Part shown: positions 7,437 through 16,066 of the stretch, piece after piece
Layout: each line of letters starts with the position of its first letter
Numbering within the stretch: the first letter of the stretch is position 1
Made by a program: the position numbers and the translations under genes
Notes under the pieces: model-generated
Databases searched by the model: none
Seen by the model: the letters and a program-made list of their open reading frames with translations, nothing else
What the model was told of the DNA's origin: nothing
Assembly: GCA_965655795.1 (NCBI GenBank)
Contig: CBFHHY010000003.1
Coordinates: 62,001-126,000, forward strand
DNA from: TMED14 sp002167805
GTDB lineage: Bacteria > Bacteroidota > Bacteroidia > Flavobacteriales > Schleiferiaceae
Length of the DNA stretch: 64,000 nucleotides
Direction: 5' to 3'

Positions 7437-8648
7437 CTATTCCTCAAGGAAATCAAGATCTCGATCAAATGTTTCTTGAAGTCCTGCAATTGCCCAATAT
7501 GTAACTAACATAACAATTACTCCTGTAACAATACCACCATTAACGTATGAAAGTTGATTGGAAAAGAACAAAAATATTGCAGAAATTATATTCAAAGACC
7601 CTCTTACCATGTTGGGAATAGTTGTCGCTGCAGTTGCTCTCAAATTCGTTCCAAAATTTTCTGCCCCAATAGTTACAAAAACAGCCCAAAAACCTGTGCC
7701 AAAACCCATTATTCCTGTAGAGAGATAAAGTTGCCAAGGGGTAGTCGCAGTGAAAAATACTATCATACCGGCAATTGTGATTATATAGAATATATGAAGC
7801 GCTTTTTTTCGCGATCCCAAGCGATTCGATAAAAGGCCTATGGCAACATCACCTACAGCAATTGCAGCATAACTAATCATAATACCCTTGCCGGGGTCTA
7901 TTGATTGTTCAATGCCAAGATGATAAGCAAACTCTGGAGAAAATGAAATTAATATTCCAACTACGAACCAAGTAGGTAATCCGATTAAAATACTTCTCAC
8001 GTATCTCATGAATCGCTCTTTTTTATTAAAAAGCATTAAAAAATTACCTTTAGTTACATGATTTTTTGATGCTAACTTTTTATATAAAGTGCTTTCAAAA
8101 ACACTCATACGCAGGGTTAATAATAATAAGCCCATTCCTCCTCCGATAAAATAACAAATGCGCCAAGGGAACCATTGAGCTATAAAAAAGGCAAAAACAG
8201 CACCAGTCAAACCAAATCCTGCCACTAAAGAAGTTCCAAGTCCTCTCTTATTTTTTGGAAGTAATTCGGAAACCAATGTAATACCAGCGCCTAACTCTCC
8301 TGCGAGACCCACGCCCGCAATAAAGCGAATTATGGCATATTGTGTTCCTGTTTGAACAAAACCATTAAGTAAATTTCCAATTGAATAAAGAGCGATTGAA
8401 AAAAATAGTACTCTGGTACGACCCAATTTATCTCCAAGGACACCCCAAAGAATCCCGCCAAGAAGCAGTCCAAACATTTGCGTATTGAGTATAAGTAAGC
8501 CTGTTCCCGTTGGATCAACTACTCCTAGATCATTTAATGATGGAATTCGAATGATACTAAATAATAATAAGTCATAAATATCCACAAAATATCCAAGGGC
8601 CGCCAGCCAAACTACAGGATGAAGTAAAAAATGTCTTTTTGAATTCAT
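7437..8648 (-). CDS. major facilitator superfamily (MFS) transporter
   Basis: 403 residues with about 12 hydrophobic segments and the MFS loop motif GVLGDKLGRTRVLF between segments 2 and 3 (residues about 68-81), plus a second-half counterpart LLSNRLGSRKKAL. A central cytoplasmic loop of about 30 residues separates the halves. The substrate cannot be assigned. The sequence is nearest in feel to sugar/organic-acid proton symporters. Its leader (8649-8760) carries unusual alternative hairpins. No partner gene is co-transcribed. Confidence 0.88.
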   Translation of the reverse strand: MNSKRHFLLHPVVWLAALGYFVDIYDLLLFSIIRIPSLNDLGVVDPTGTGLLILNTQMFGLLLGGILWGVLGDKLGRTRVLFFSIALYSIGNLLNGFVQTGTQYAIIRFIAGVGLAGELGAGITLVSELLPKNKRGLGTSLVAGFGLTGAVFAFFIAQWFPWRICYFIGGGMGLLLLTLRMSVFESTLYKKLASKNHVTKGNFLMLFNKKERFMRYVRSILIGLPTWFVVGILISFSPEFAYHLGIEQSIDPGKGIMISYAAIAVGDVAIGLLSNRLGSRKKALHIFYIITIAGMIVFFTATTPWQLYLSTGIMGFGTGFWAVFVTIGAENFGTNLRATAATTIPNMVRGSLNIISAIFLFFSNQLSYVNGGIVTGVIVMLVTYWAIAGLQETFDRDLDFLEE

Positions 8649-8653
8649 AAAGA

Positions 8654-8760
8654 AGCCTAAATTAAGATGCCTATCTTCTATTGAAAAATTATATCCGTGG
8701 GTTGTTTCAAAATAAAAAAAGAGAGCCTAAAATTTTAACAAAATTCAACTATTCTAGGCT
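8654..8760 (-). promoter_or_regulatory. possible attenuator/leader structure of the MFS gene
   Basis: On the minus strand, AGCCTA (8755-8760) can pair with TAGGCT at 8724-8729, giving a hairpin with an inner AATTTT/AAAATT stem and followed by CTCTTTTTTTATTTT. It can also pair with a second TAGGCT at 8654-8659, five bases before the ATG. The two pairings are mutually exclusive, as in an attenuator. No ligand or known riboswitch is recognised. Confidence 0.3.
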
Positions 8761-8787
8761 AATTTTAAAAAAAGTAAATATCCTGTT

Positions 8788-9705
8788 ATGAAAAGAAGCT
8801 TTATTCTATCTCTATGCGTTTTTTTCTACCTGTTTAATTTTTCTATAGGCGATGTCCAGGCTCAATCTAAGGAACTCAGATTTGTCACTTGGAACATGGA
8901 ACACTTAGCTGAACATAATGGTACTGGATGCATACCTCGCTATGATTCAGATTATACTAAACTCAAAGATTTCACAGAATCACTTCAAGCCGATATTGTA
9001 TCGCTACAAGAGGTAGAAAATGTGGCGGCAGTTTCTAGGGTCTTTCCTGAATCAGATTGGACAATTATTCTATCTGAGCGTCCAAGCAGCTCAGCATACA
9101 CGTGTCGTGGGAATAGTCAAAAAAGCACACAGCAGCGCGTAGCCATTGCCATCCGAAAGGGAATAGTCTTCCAAGACCTAGGCAGCTATAAAGAACTCGC
9201 TTTAGATAGAAATGGTCTACGTTACGGAGTTGTGATACGCCTAATCGGCTCGAAGGATACGATTGATGTGATGGGTATACATTTAAAAAGTGGCTGCTTT
9301 GTAAACGACTACAGTCTATCAGATAGGATTGCTTGTGAGGTATTAGAAAAACAAGTCCCAATTTTGGATGCATGGATCGAGAACCACATTCAAGAGAAAA
9401 GAAAATTTATTATACTCGGCGATTTTAATCATAGACTAACAGTAAAAAATAACAAATTCTGGTCAGTTCTTAATGAAATAGATGGAGAGCGTATTATCCT
9501 TAATAACAGCATGCAAGACTTAAAAGGTTGTCATCCCAAATATCCAGCACCAATAGATCACATTCTAATGGGACCTCAAGCCTCAAAGCTTCAAAAATTC
9601 AAGAGCGAACTCGTTCACTACTTTCCAAAATCTGGCGAGCAGATGGTTCAAAAAGATATGCTTAGCGACCACTGCCCGATAAGTGTAGTCTTAGAGATAG
9701 ATTAA
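8788..9705 (+). CDS. secreted endonuclease/exonuclease/phosphatase (DNase I-like) family protein
   Basis: The 305-residue protein has an N-terminal signal peptide (hydrophobic core, then DVQAQS near residue 26) and a full EEP fold. Visible motifs are FVTWNMEHL, VSLQEVE (metal-binding Glu), GIHLKSG, ILGDFNHRL (catalytic Asp/Asn), PIDHILMG and LSDHCPISV (catalytic Asp-His). Export implies it acts in the periplasm or outside, on nucleic acid or a phosphodiester/phosphoinositide-like substrate. It is monocistronic with its own likely terminator. Phosphate or nucleotide scavenging is an inference. Confidence 0.88.
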   Translation: MKRSFILSLCVFFYLFNFSIGDVQAQSKELRFVTWNMEHLAEHNGTGCIPRYDSDYTKLKDFTESLQADIVSLQEVENVAAVSRVFPESDWTIILSERPSSSAYTCRGNSQKSTQQRVAIAIRKGIVFQDLGSYKELALDRNGLRYGVVIRLIGSKDTIDVMGIHLKSGCFVNDYSLSDRIACEVLEKQVPILDAWIENHIQEKRKFIILGDFNHRLTVKNNKFWSVLNEIDGERIILNNSMQDLKGCHPKYPAPIDHILMGPQASKLQKFKSELVHYFPKSGEQMVQKDMLSDHCPISVVLEID

Positions 9706-9740
9706 CCCTAAAGAGTTATGTTTTGATACTAAGTTTTAAG

Positions 9741-9772
9741 AAAATACCCAAAACTCCAGTTTGGGATATTTT
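9741..9772 (+). terminator. terminator after the secreted nuclease gene
   Basis: The arms AAAATA-CCCAAA and TTTGGG-A-TATTTT form an imperfect hairpin with a short loop around 9754-9759. It is A-rich upstream and T-rich downstream, and begins 36 bases after the stop codon. Confidence 0.5.
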
Positions 9773-9797
9773 AATGTAATCTCTTAATGATTACTTG

Positions 9798-9884
9798 CGG
9801 AGAGAGAGGGATTCGAACCCTCGGTACAGTTTCCCATACACACGCTTTCCAAGCGTGCTCCTTAAGCCACTCGGACACCTCTCC
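9798..9884 (-). tRNA. tRNA-Ser (anticodon GGA)
   Basis: On the minus strand the 87-nt sequence folds as a class II tRNA: acceptor GGAGAGG/CCTCTCT, anticodon stem CACGC/GCGTG around TTGGAAA (anticodon GGA), a long variable arm, and a T arm with the GGTTCGAATCC loop. The discriminator base is G, as in serine tRNAs. CCA is not encoded. It lies between two protein genes with its own promoter at 9900-9926. Confidence 0.95.
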
Positions 9885-9899
9885 AGCTTTTGCAGCGGG

Positions 9900-9926
9900 C
9901 AAATATAATCAAAAAAGAAAGTTCAA
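9900..9926 (-). promoter_or_regulatory. promoter of tRNA-Ser
   Basis: On the minus strand, TTG (9924-9926), 16 bases, then TATATTTG (9900-9907) fits the Bacteroidetes pattern. The tRNA 5' end is 15 bases downstream of the -7 box. Confidence 0.55.
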
Positions 9927-9959
9927 GACTTGTACTAATCAATGATAAAACTATCGAGT

Positions 9960-12215
9960 TTAAGTATTTGAACTGCTTGAATAATACTCATCGACCAAGT
10001 TCATTACAGCTTTCACTAAATCTTTTAATTCGAGTAAAAGATTGAAACAGAGAGTTGTGTTCTTAGGGCTAATTGCTTCTTTACGAGTTCGTGCAATTTG
10101 ACTATCAATTTTACTTTTAATTAAATCCAAAACTGAGTCCCCTTGTTCAATACTCTTTCCTAAATCTCCAAACTCTTTATAAAGAAATGCTTTTTCAATC
10201 ATTAGAAGTAAATCAGAAAAATTGGACTGTATTTCTTTTAAATCCTTCATTTGCCCTTTGCTCAGTTGACTGTGATTATTGTCAACATGTTTAAAGCTCT
10301 TTTTTGATAAAAATTCCAAAGACTGAACAATATCTGTCAAATTTGCTAATACCATTATATAAAAGTTACTTCCCCTAACACTTGTATCATCAAGATTTTT
10401 TATGAAATAAAAGAGGTGATTTCTTAGATCTTCTACTTCACCTTCAAATTTTGTTACTTTTTTAAGGGTTTTCTTTAAATGTGTACCATCTTGAGTATCC
10501 AATCCGTAAAGTACTCCTTCAAAAGTTTTAGAGGTGAGGTACATAGATTTAGCCAAATTATCAGCACTTTCCTCAATTATACCTTGTACCGTATGACTTT
10601 CAGATTTTTGCAGTGATCCATGATCAGATTGAACACTCAAATTCTTTTTATGAGTTAGGTAATTTCTGATAATCAAAACAAGAGCAATAAGAAGTAGTAT
10701 GGCTATTGCTGGACCTCTGCCAATATAAATCAAATATGTTAAAACGCCTGCAAAAACAAAAGCACTAAAAGCAGTCAAAAACCATCCACCAATGACATTA
10801 ATAACTCCAGCTACTCTGTAAACTGCACTTTCTCTTCCCCATGCCCTATCAGCTAAAGAAGTTCCCATTGCTACCATAAAAGTCACATAAGTTGTGGATA
10901 ACGGCAATTTCATACTTGTTGCAATAGATATTAATATTCCAGCAACAGAAAGATTTATCGAGGCTCGTATCATATCAAAAGCTGGAAGTTCTTGTGCTTT
11001 AGCTTCAGATATGTCAATGACAGGAATTTGAAAACTATTGGAAATTTTAGTGTGCAAACTTGCAGGTAGTATTGAATTTACTGCATTAACAAGCCTAGTT
11101 GAACCTTTAACGATAATTTTAGAAACAACATTAGGTTCAAAACGTTCACTACCATCTCTTTGACGTGAAAGGTCGATTGAAGTGTCTACGACAGTGCGAG
11201 CCTTCTTAGAAATGGCAAGTGTCACTACCATAATTAAACCTGCTAGAGCTAGTAATCCTGATTCCGTTGGTATTTTTTTAGATAGAATTTCCATTGAAAA
11301 CTCAGATGCTGGTATTCCCGATGCCACCCATGCCTCATAACTATGATAGCCCGCCATAGGCACTCCAATGAAATTTACAAGATCATTACCCGCAAAAGCC
11401 AATGCTAAACTAAATGTACCTACACCTATTACTATTTTTAAAACGTGAATTTTGAAAAGTCTGTCTAAAACAAACATTAGTAATGTCCAAAAAGTGAACA
11501 TGAGGAGCATTAACATTAAAAAATTACCTACTAAGAATTCTTTAATGTCTCCATAAAAGGGGGTTCCTTTCAGCCCTTTATAAAAAATAAAATAACCAAT
11601 TGCCGTTAGGCAAATACCCGCAAATACGAACCCAAAATTCTTAACTTTTTTCTCATATTGAAAACTAAAAATCAATCTTGAAACCCATTGAACAAGGATT
11701 CCAACACTAAATGAAATAAACACAGATAGTAAAATACCTAATATTATCTGCTTTGCCTTTTCAGTATTAATATAATTGACAATATTATCTATTGTTTCTG
11801 TGTCTGATAGCCCTATTTTAATCAAAGCCATAGCAACCGCCGCACCTAAAAGATTAAAAACGATGGATACCGTCGTGGAGGTGGGCAATCCAAGTGTATT
11901 AAAGAAATCAAGCAAAAGGATATCTCCAATCATCACTGCCATAAAAATGAACATAATCTCATCAAAATAAAACTGTGATGGAACAAAAATTCCTTTTCTT
12001 GCAACTTCCATCATACCACTTGAAAAAACTGCGCCTACCAATACTCCCAAGCTGGCAATTATCATAATGTTTCTGAAAGACATAACCTTTGAACCAATCG
12101 CTGAATTCAGGAAATTAACAGCATCATTACTTACACCCACAACTAAATCAAGCACTGCCAGAGATGCAAGAGCGATCATAATTAAGAAAAATATATTGTC
12201 CATTTTTATTGTCAA
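9960..12215 (-). CDS. PiT-family inorganic phosphate transporter with C-terminal PhoU-like domain
   Basis: 751 residues. The two halves of the PiT permease each carry the family signature: VGVSNDAVNFLNSAIGSK near residue 26 and LAFAGNDLVNFIGVPMAG near residue 272, within about 11-12 membrane segments. From about residue 540 the chain becomes soluble and helical, resembling a PhoU/DUF47 domain, a common Bacteroidetes arrangement. It imports phosphate (and, as with other Pi carriers, arsenate) with a cation. It is followed upstream on the same strand by an ACR3 remnant and an ArsC-like gene. Confidence 0.9.
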   Translation of the reverse strand: MTIKMDNIFFLIMIALASLAVLDLVVGVSNDAVNFLNSAIGSKVMSFRNIMIIASLGVLVGAVFSSGMMEVARKGIFVPSQFYFDEIMFIFMAVMIGDILLLDFFNTLGLPTSTTVSIVFNLLGAAVAMALIKIGLSDTETIDNIVNYINTEKAKQIILGILLSVFISFSVGILVQWVSRLIFSFQYEKKVKNFGFVFAGICLTAIGYFIFYKGLKGTPFYGDIKEFLVGNFLMLMLLMFTFWTLLMFVLDRLFKIHVLKIVIGVGTFSLALAFAGNDLVNFIGVPMAGYHSYEAWVASGIPASEFSMEILSKKIPTESGLLALAGLIMVVTLAISKKARTVVDTSIDLSRQRDGSERFEPNVVSKIIVKGSTRLVNAVNSILPASLHTKISNSFQIPVIDISEAKAQELPAFDMIRASINLSVAGILISIATSMKLPLSTTYVTFMVAMGTSLADRAWGRESAVYRVAGVINVIGGWFLTAFSAFVFAGVLTYLIYIGRGPAIAILLLIALVLIIRNYLTHKKNLSVQSDHGSLQKSESHTVQGIIEESADNLAKSMYLTSKTFEGVLYGLDTQDGTHLKKTLKKVTKFEGEVEDLRNHLFYFIKNLDDTSVRGSNFYIMVLANLTDIVQSLEFLSKKSFKHVDNNHSQLSKGQMKDLKEIQSNFSDLLLMIEKAFLYKEFGDLGKSIEQGDSVLDLIKSKIDSQIARTRKEAISPKNTTLCFNLLLELKDLVKAVMNLVDEYYSSSSNT

Positions 12216-12242
12216 TTATTGTGTAAATCTACACTTACAATG

Positions 12243-12374
12243 TTAAAGCAATGTAAAAGAGCTAGTGAAGGAAGATGACGATGGAAAATAATAGCCAAAA
12301 AGCACTCCAAAAACCATAGCTAAAAGGATCCATAGATTAAGGTATTGGTTAAGAAATGATAATTTTTTATTCAT
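12243..12374 (-). pseudogene. truncated ACR3-type arsenite efflux gene, first ~35 codons only
   Basis: A 43-codon ORF whose N-terminus, KKLSFLNQYLNLWILLAM then VFGVLFGYYFP, closely resembles the start of ACR3 arsenite permeases (KLSFLDRYLTLWIFLAM...GVxLGYFFP). After Pro31 the sequence turns into a low-complexity SSSSFTSSFTLL tail and stops. ACR3 proteins are normally about 350 residues. Its ATG overlaps the stop of the ArsC-like gene (ATGAATAA at 12367-12374), as expected for an arsC-acr3 operon. The rest of the gene is missing, and the PiT gene starts 28 bases later. It could still be expressed as a one-helix peptide. Confidence 0.65.
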
Positions 12375-13011
12375 TAATTAAAATTTTTACTTGAGAAAAT
12401 AGGTAAAACATTTCACTTGCAATTTGTAAACAGCATTCATGATATTTAGATGCTTTTTCAGGAGTGTTGTCAAATAATTTTGGATCATCATACATAATAG
12501 GAATTCGTATTTCAGCCCCTGAGATAATTGGACAATTCTTATCTGCATGTGAACATGTCATTATAGCAGCAAATTTATCTTTAGGGTTAATCGGATCATT
12601 GTATAATTTTGAAAACATCCTGAGTGATTGAAGCGTTGAAAACATGAAAATTTCATGCCCTGAATTATATATTTTTTCTCGCTCAATAAAAAATCCACAA
12701 TTCTTTAAAGAAATTAAAACTTGTTCGTTTAGTTCAGTAATCTCTAATCCTCCTGAAAAAGATTCTATTGAAATATTATAAAAAATTGAAGCTGTATCGG
12801 CCCAAATTTGAGAAAACTGGCTTCTTCGAGAATTATGAGTGCAAATAAAATTTAAATATATTTTGTCTTGAAGTTCAATTTTATTTTTAATATAATTGAC
12901 CAATGGTTCTAAAACCTTTTTTCGTTCATCAGAAACCGCTATTCTCAATATCGCATTAATGGAATTTTGAATTTCATCCGTGATTTTCAATTCCGTATTT
13001 AATGATTTCAT
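12367..13011 (-). CDS. ArsC-like low-molecular-weight protein-tyrosine-phosphatase fold protein (arsenate reductase)
   Basis: The phosphate loop NFICTHNSRRSQFSQIW (CX5R) near residue 50 and the second redox Cys pair MTCSHADKNCPII mark the Bacteroidetes ArsC/LMW-PTP type, which reduces arsenate or acts as a phosphatase. The C-terminal AEIRIPIMYDDPKLFDNTP is also characteristic. The ATG at 13011 is preferred: it gives the usual ~50-residue lead to the P-loop. A TTG at 13068 would add 19 basic residues and overlap the asparaginase stop. The partner arsenite pump downstream is truncated. Confidence 0.82.
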   Translation of the reverse strand: MKSLNTELKITDEIQNSINAILRIAVSDERKKVLEPLVNYIKNKIELQDKIYLNFICTHNSRRSQFSQIWADTASIFYNISIESFSGGLEITELNEQVLISLKNCGFFIEREKIYNSGHEIFMFSTLQSLRMFSKLYNDPINPKDKFAAIMTCSHADKNCPIISGAEIRIPIMYDDPKLFDNTPEKASKYHECCLQIASEMFYLFSQVKILINE

Positions 13012-13064
13012 CTTCTTAGTAATTGAACATTTAATTCTTTTATGATTTCGTGAATTTTTAAAAG

Positions 13065-14078
13065 TCAAATGGTTCTCTCACCAACTAAGTTTTCCAAGAA
13101 TAGTTGCTCAAATACCTTTCCTTGTTTTCGACGACCCAATAACCACATTGTTTTTGTTATGGTAGCTTCCAGAGTCATATCTCCAGCAGATAGAACTCCT
13201 GAATGGCGCAACATCCTAGAAGCTGCATATGCTGGTTGAGAAACTCCACCGCCGGGACATTGAGAAGTATTAATAATTAATACACCTTTATCGCGAGCTT
13301 CATCCAAAATATCGGATAAGAAATCAAGTTTTGGAACATTGCCACTTCCATAAGTTTGAAGAATAATTGCATTTCTGCCAGAATTAAGAATTGTATTTCT
13401 TAAAAAGGCCTCATCGATTCCTGGAAAGAACTTTAAAACGGCGATATGAGAATCCATTTCGGGCTCAAAAAAATAATTTTTCTCTGGACTAAGGGTGTAT
13501 TCCTCGTGGACATCAATATGGACTCCCACATCCGCTAAAATTGGATAATTCGGACTCGAAAATGCTTCAAATGCTTGAGAACTTCTCTTGAAAACTCTAT
13601 TCCCGCGAAACAATTTATATTCAAAATAAACACATATTTCTTGGATTGCTGGAGTGTTATCCCCCCGCTTGGTCATAGCCAGTTCAATGGATGTGATTAG
13701 ATTCTCGCGCCCATCACTTCTTAAAACACCTATTGGCAATTGGCTTCCCGTTAAAATAATGGGTTTTGAAAAATTCATTAAAATAAAACTCAAAGCCGAA
13801 GCTGTATAGGCCATTGTATCAGTTCCATGCAATATCACAAATGAATTATAGGAGCTCCTATTATCATTTAGAATATTAGCAAGTTTAATCCAATGATTGT
13901 GGTTTATATCACTAGAATCTAATGGATTCCAGGCTTGAATTGTGTCAATTTCACAATCCATTTGTTTTATTTCCGGAACTTGCCTTATAACCTCATCAAA
14001 ATCGAACGGTGACAAATCACCATCTGGACTTTGAATCATCCCTATCGTTCCTCCTGTATATATAAGTAAAAGTTTCAC
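13065..14078 (-). CDS. ansA: type I L-asparaginase
   Basis: 337 residues, no signal peptide, so cytoplasmic (type I). Catalytic motifs are LLIYTGGTIGM at the N-terminus (first catalytic Thr) and FVILHGTDTMAYTASALSF (Thr-Asp pair), followed by PIILTGSQLPIG. The C-terminal domain contains VLKFFPGID and LQTYGSGNVP. It hydrolyses asparagine to aspartate and ammonia. The start overlaps the upstream TatD stop by 4 bases, so the genes are translationally coupled. Length is normal. Confidence 0.92.
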   Translation of the reverse strand: MKLLLIYTGGTIGMIQSPDGDLSPFDFDEVIRQVPEIKQMDCEIDTIQAWNPLDSSDINHNHWIKLANILNDNRSSYNSFVILHGTDTMAYTASALSFILMNFSKPIILTGSQLPIGVLRSDGRENLITSIELAMTKRGDNTPAIQEICVYFEYKLFRGNRVFKRSSQAFEAFSSPNYPILADVGVHIDVHEEYTLSPEKNYFFEPEMDSHIAVLKFFPGIDEAFLRNTILNSGRNAIILQTYGSGNVPKLDFLSDILDEARDKGVLIINTSQCPGGGVSQPAYAASRMLRHSGVLSAGDMTLEATITKTMWLLGRRKQGKVFEQLFLENLVGERTI

Positions 14079-14842
14079 TTTTTAAATATATGATTTGCAT
14101 TTTCGGATGTGACCTGTTTGATATGTTCAATTGTATGACCCAATACTCGAGATAAATAAAGAGCAATATCAAATAAATAAGAACTTTCATTTCTCTTTCC
14201 TCGATGGGGAACAGGTGCTAGATAGGGGCTATCCGTCTCCAATACAATGTGGCTCAGGCCTATTTCAGAAATAACCTTGATTAAATTGGAGTTTTTAAAT
14301 GTTGTAACACCTCCAATTCCCAGATAGTGCCCCATGTCAATAAGCTCATTAGCGATTTCCAAGGAGCCTGTAAAACAATGTAGGACTCCTCTTAATTGAC
14401 TACTTTTTCTATCTCTTAATACCTTCATCATTGGCTCCCATGCGTCTCTAACATGCATACTAAAAGGCTTGTCATACTCCAGACACCAGTTCAACTGACG
14501 ATTCAGAGCTAGAATCTGTTTATCAATATTAGATTTATCCCAATATAAATCCAACCCTATTTCTCCTACAGCAACAAAAGCTGATGGGTTTTTTTTCCAA
14601 ATTTTATCATAACGATCAATTACTTTTTCCCAATCGCTGTTTATATCGCAAGGGTGTAAACCTAGCATGAGTTCTATATAATTCGGATATCTTTTTTGAA
14701 GATTTCTCATCCTCACTAGACTATTGTCGTCAACATTTGGCAAATACATTTTTTTGACTCCAACAGATACAGCTCTTTTTATCACTTCATCTATGTCATC
14801 TGAAAATTTGGTGCTGTCTAAATGAGTGTGAGTATCAATCAA
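14075..14842 (-). CDS. tatD: TatD family metal-dependent hydrolase (DNase)
   Basis: 255 residues of the amidohydrolase TIM-barrel type. Metal ligands are evident: DTHTHLD at residues 3-9, VGEIGLDLYW, MHVRDAW, GVLHCFTG and LETDSPYLAP. TatD proteins are Mg-dependent 3'-5' exonucleases involved in DNA repair or RNA turnover, and are cytoplasmic. It lies 13 bases after sucB and overlaps ansA by 4 bases, making it part of the long minus-strand run from sucA. The particular substrate is not predictable. Confidence 0.9.
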   Translation of the reverse strand: MIDTHTHLDSTKFSDDIDEVIKRAVSVGVKKMYLPNVDDNSLVRMRNLQKRYPNYIELMLGLHPCDINSDWEKVIDRYDKIWKKNPSAFVAVGEIGLDLYWDKSNIDKQILALNRQLNWCLEYDKPFSMHVRDAWEPMMKVLRDRKSSQLRGVLHCFTGSLEIANELIDMGHYLGIGGVTTFKNSNLIKVISEIGLSHIVLETDSPYLAPVPHRGKRNESSYLFDIALYLSRVLGHTIEHIKQVTSENANHIFKK

Positions 14843-14855
14843 AACTTTCCAAGAT

Positions 14856-16055
14856 TTATAAATCCAAACCCTTTTTCACATCTCCTTGCATTAAAATGTC
14901 AATTGGATTTTCAAGAGCTTCTTTGATTGCCACCAATGTACCTACCGATTCCTTTCCATCAATAATTCTGTGATCATAACTCATAGCCACATACATAATT
15001 GGACGAATAACAATTTTACCATTAACGGCAATAGGCCTTTCAACAATATTGTGCATTCCAAGAATCGCCGACTGAGGTGGATTAATTATGGGAGTGCTAA
15101 GCATAGAGCCAAATACACCACCATTTGTAATTGTAAAACATCCACCTGTCATTTCATCGATTGTGATTTTTCCATCACGAACTTTAATTGCTAAACTCTT
15201 TATTTGAGACTCAATTCCCGCAAATCCCAATTGATCTGCATTTCGAACCACAGGAACCATAAGCCCCTTCGGTCCACTTACTGCTACAGAGATATCCATA
15301 GAATCAAAGCTCACCATGTCGTCACCATCAATCATGCTTGCGACATTTCGGAATTCTTTTAAGGCCCGGACAACAGCAAGGGTAAAAAAGCTCATAAAGC
15401 CCAGACCAACATCATGTTTTTTAGCAAAAGTCTCTTTATACTTTTTTCTTAAATCCATTATTGGTTTCATGTCAACTTCATTGAAAGTTGTAAGCATGGC
15501 TGTCTCATTCTTTACTGAAACTAGCCTCTTTGCTAATTTTCGTCGCAACGAACTCATCCTTTCCCGGTTTTGAGTTCGCTCTTTACCTATCGAGGAACCC
15601 ATAGACGCCTTTGCATTTATGGCATCATTTTTCGTTATTCTTCCGTCTTTTCCAGTTCCTTGAATCGATGATGCAAGAATACCTTTCTCACCAAGGATCT
15701 TTTTTGCAGCTGGGCTAGGTGAGCCTGTTGCATAAGATTCTTTTGAAGGTGTGATGTCTATTTTATTTGATGAAGGGAGCGGTTCTTTTATTGGTTTATC
15801 GCCTTTTGCAGGGGCATCAGCTGATGTATCAATTTTACAAACTACCTCACCTACTCCAATAACATCACCGGGTTCATATAGAATTTCAATGGTCCCACTC
15901 ACTTCTGCAGGGAGCTCCAAAGTAGCTTTATCCGAGTCAACCTCAGCTATCGCTTGATCTTTTTCGACATAATCTCCGGTTTCTACCAACCATTCCGCAA
16001 TCTCTACTTCACTAATTGATTCGCCCGGTGAAGGCACTTTCATTTCAAGTATCAT
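14856..16055 (-). CDS. sucB: 2-oxoglutarate dehydrogenase E2, dihydrolipoyl succinyltransferase
   Basis: 399 residues: an N-terminal lipoyl domain with the lipoyl lysine in EVDSDKATLELPAE (Lys43), a Pro/Lys/Ser-rich linker, a peripheral-subunit-binding domain (SPAAKKILGEKG...GTGKDGRITKND), and the acyltransferase catalytic domain with the HxxxDG motif YDHRIIDGKE (His362, Asp366). It transfers succinyl from lipoamide to CoA in the TCA cycle. It directly follows sucA (11 bases). The E3 subunit is not in the window. Confidence 0.95.
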   Translation of the reverse strand: MILEMKVPSPGESISEVEIAEWLVETGDYVEKDQAIAEVDSDKATLELPAEVSGTIEILYEPGDVIGVGEVVCKIDTSADAPAKGDKPIKEPLPSSNKIDITPSKESYATGSPSPAAKKILGEKGILASSIQGTGKDGRITKNDAINAKASMGSSIGKERTQNRERMSSLRRKLAKRLVSVKNETAMLTTFNEVDMKPIMDLRKKYKETFAKKHDVGLGFMSFFTLAVVRALKEFRNVASMIDGDDMVSFDSMDISVAVSGPKGLMVPVVRNADQLGFAGIESQIKSLAIKVRDGKITIDEMTGGCFTITNGGVFGSMLSTPIINPPQSAILGMHNIVERPIAVNGKIVIRPIMYVAMSYDHRIIDGKESVGTLVAIKEALENPIDILMQGDVKKGLDL

Positions 16056-16066
16056 ATAATCAAATG

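Noticed and set aside
13012..13068. 19-residue basic extension of the ArsC-like protein from a TTG codon
   Set aside because: The ATG at 13011 gives the usual length before the P-loop. The extension is low complexity and overlaps the asparaginase stop.
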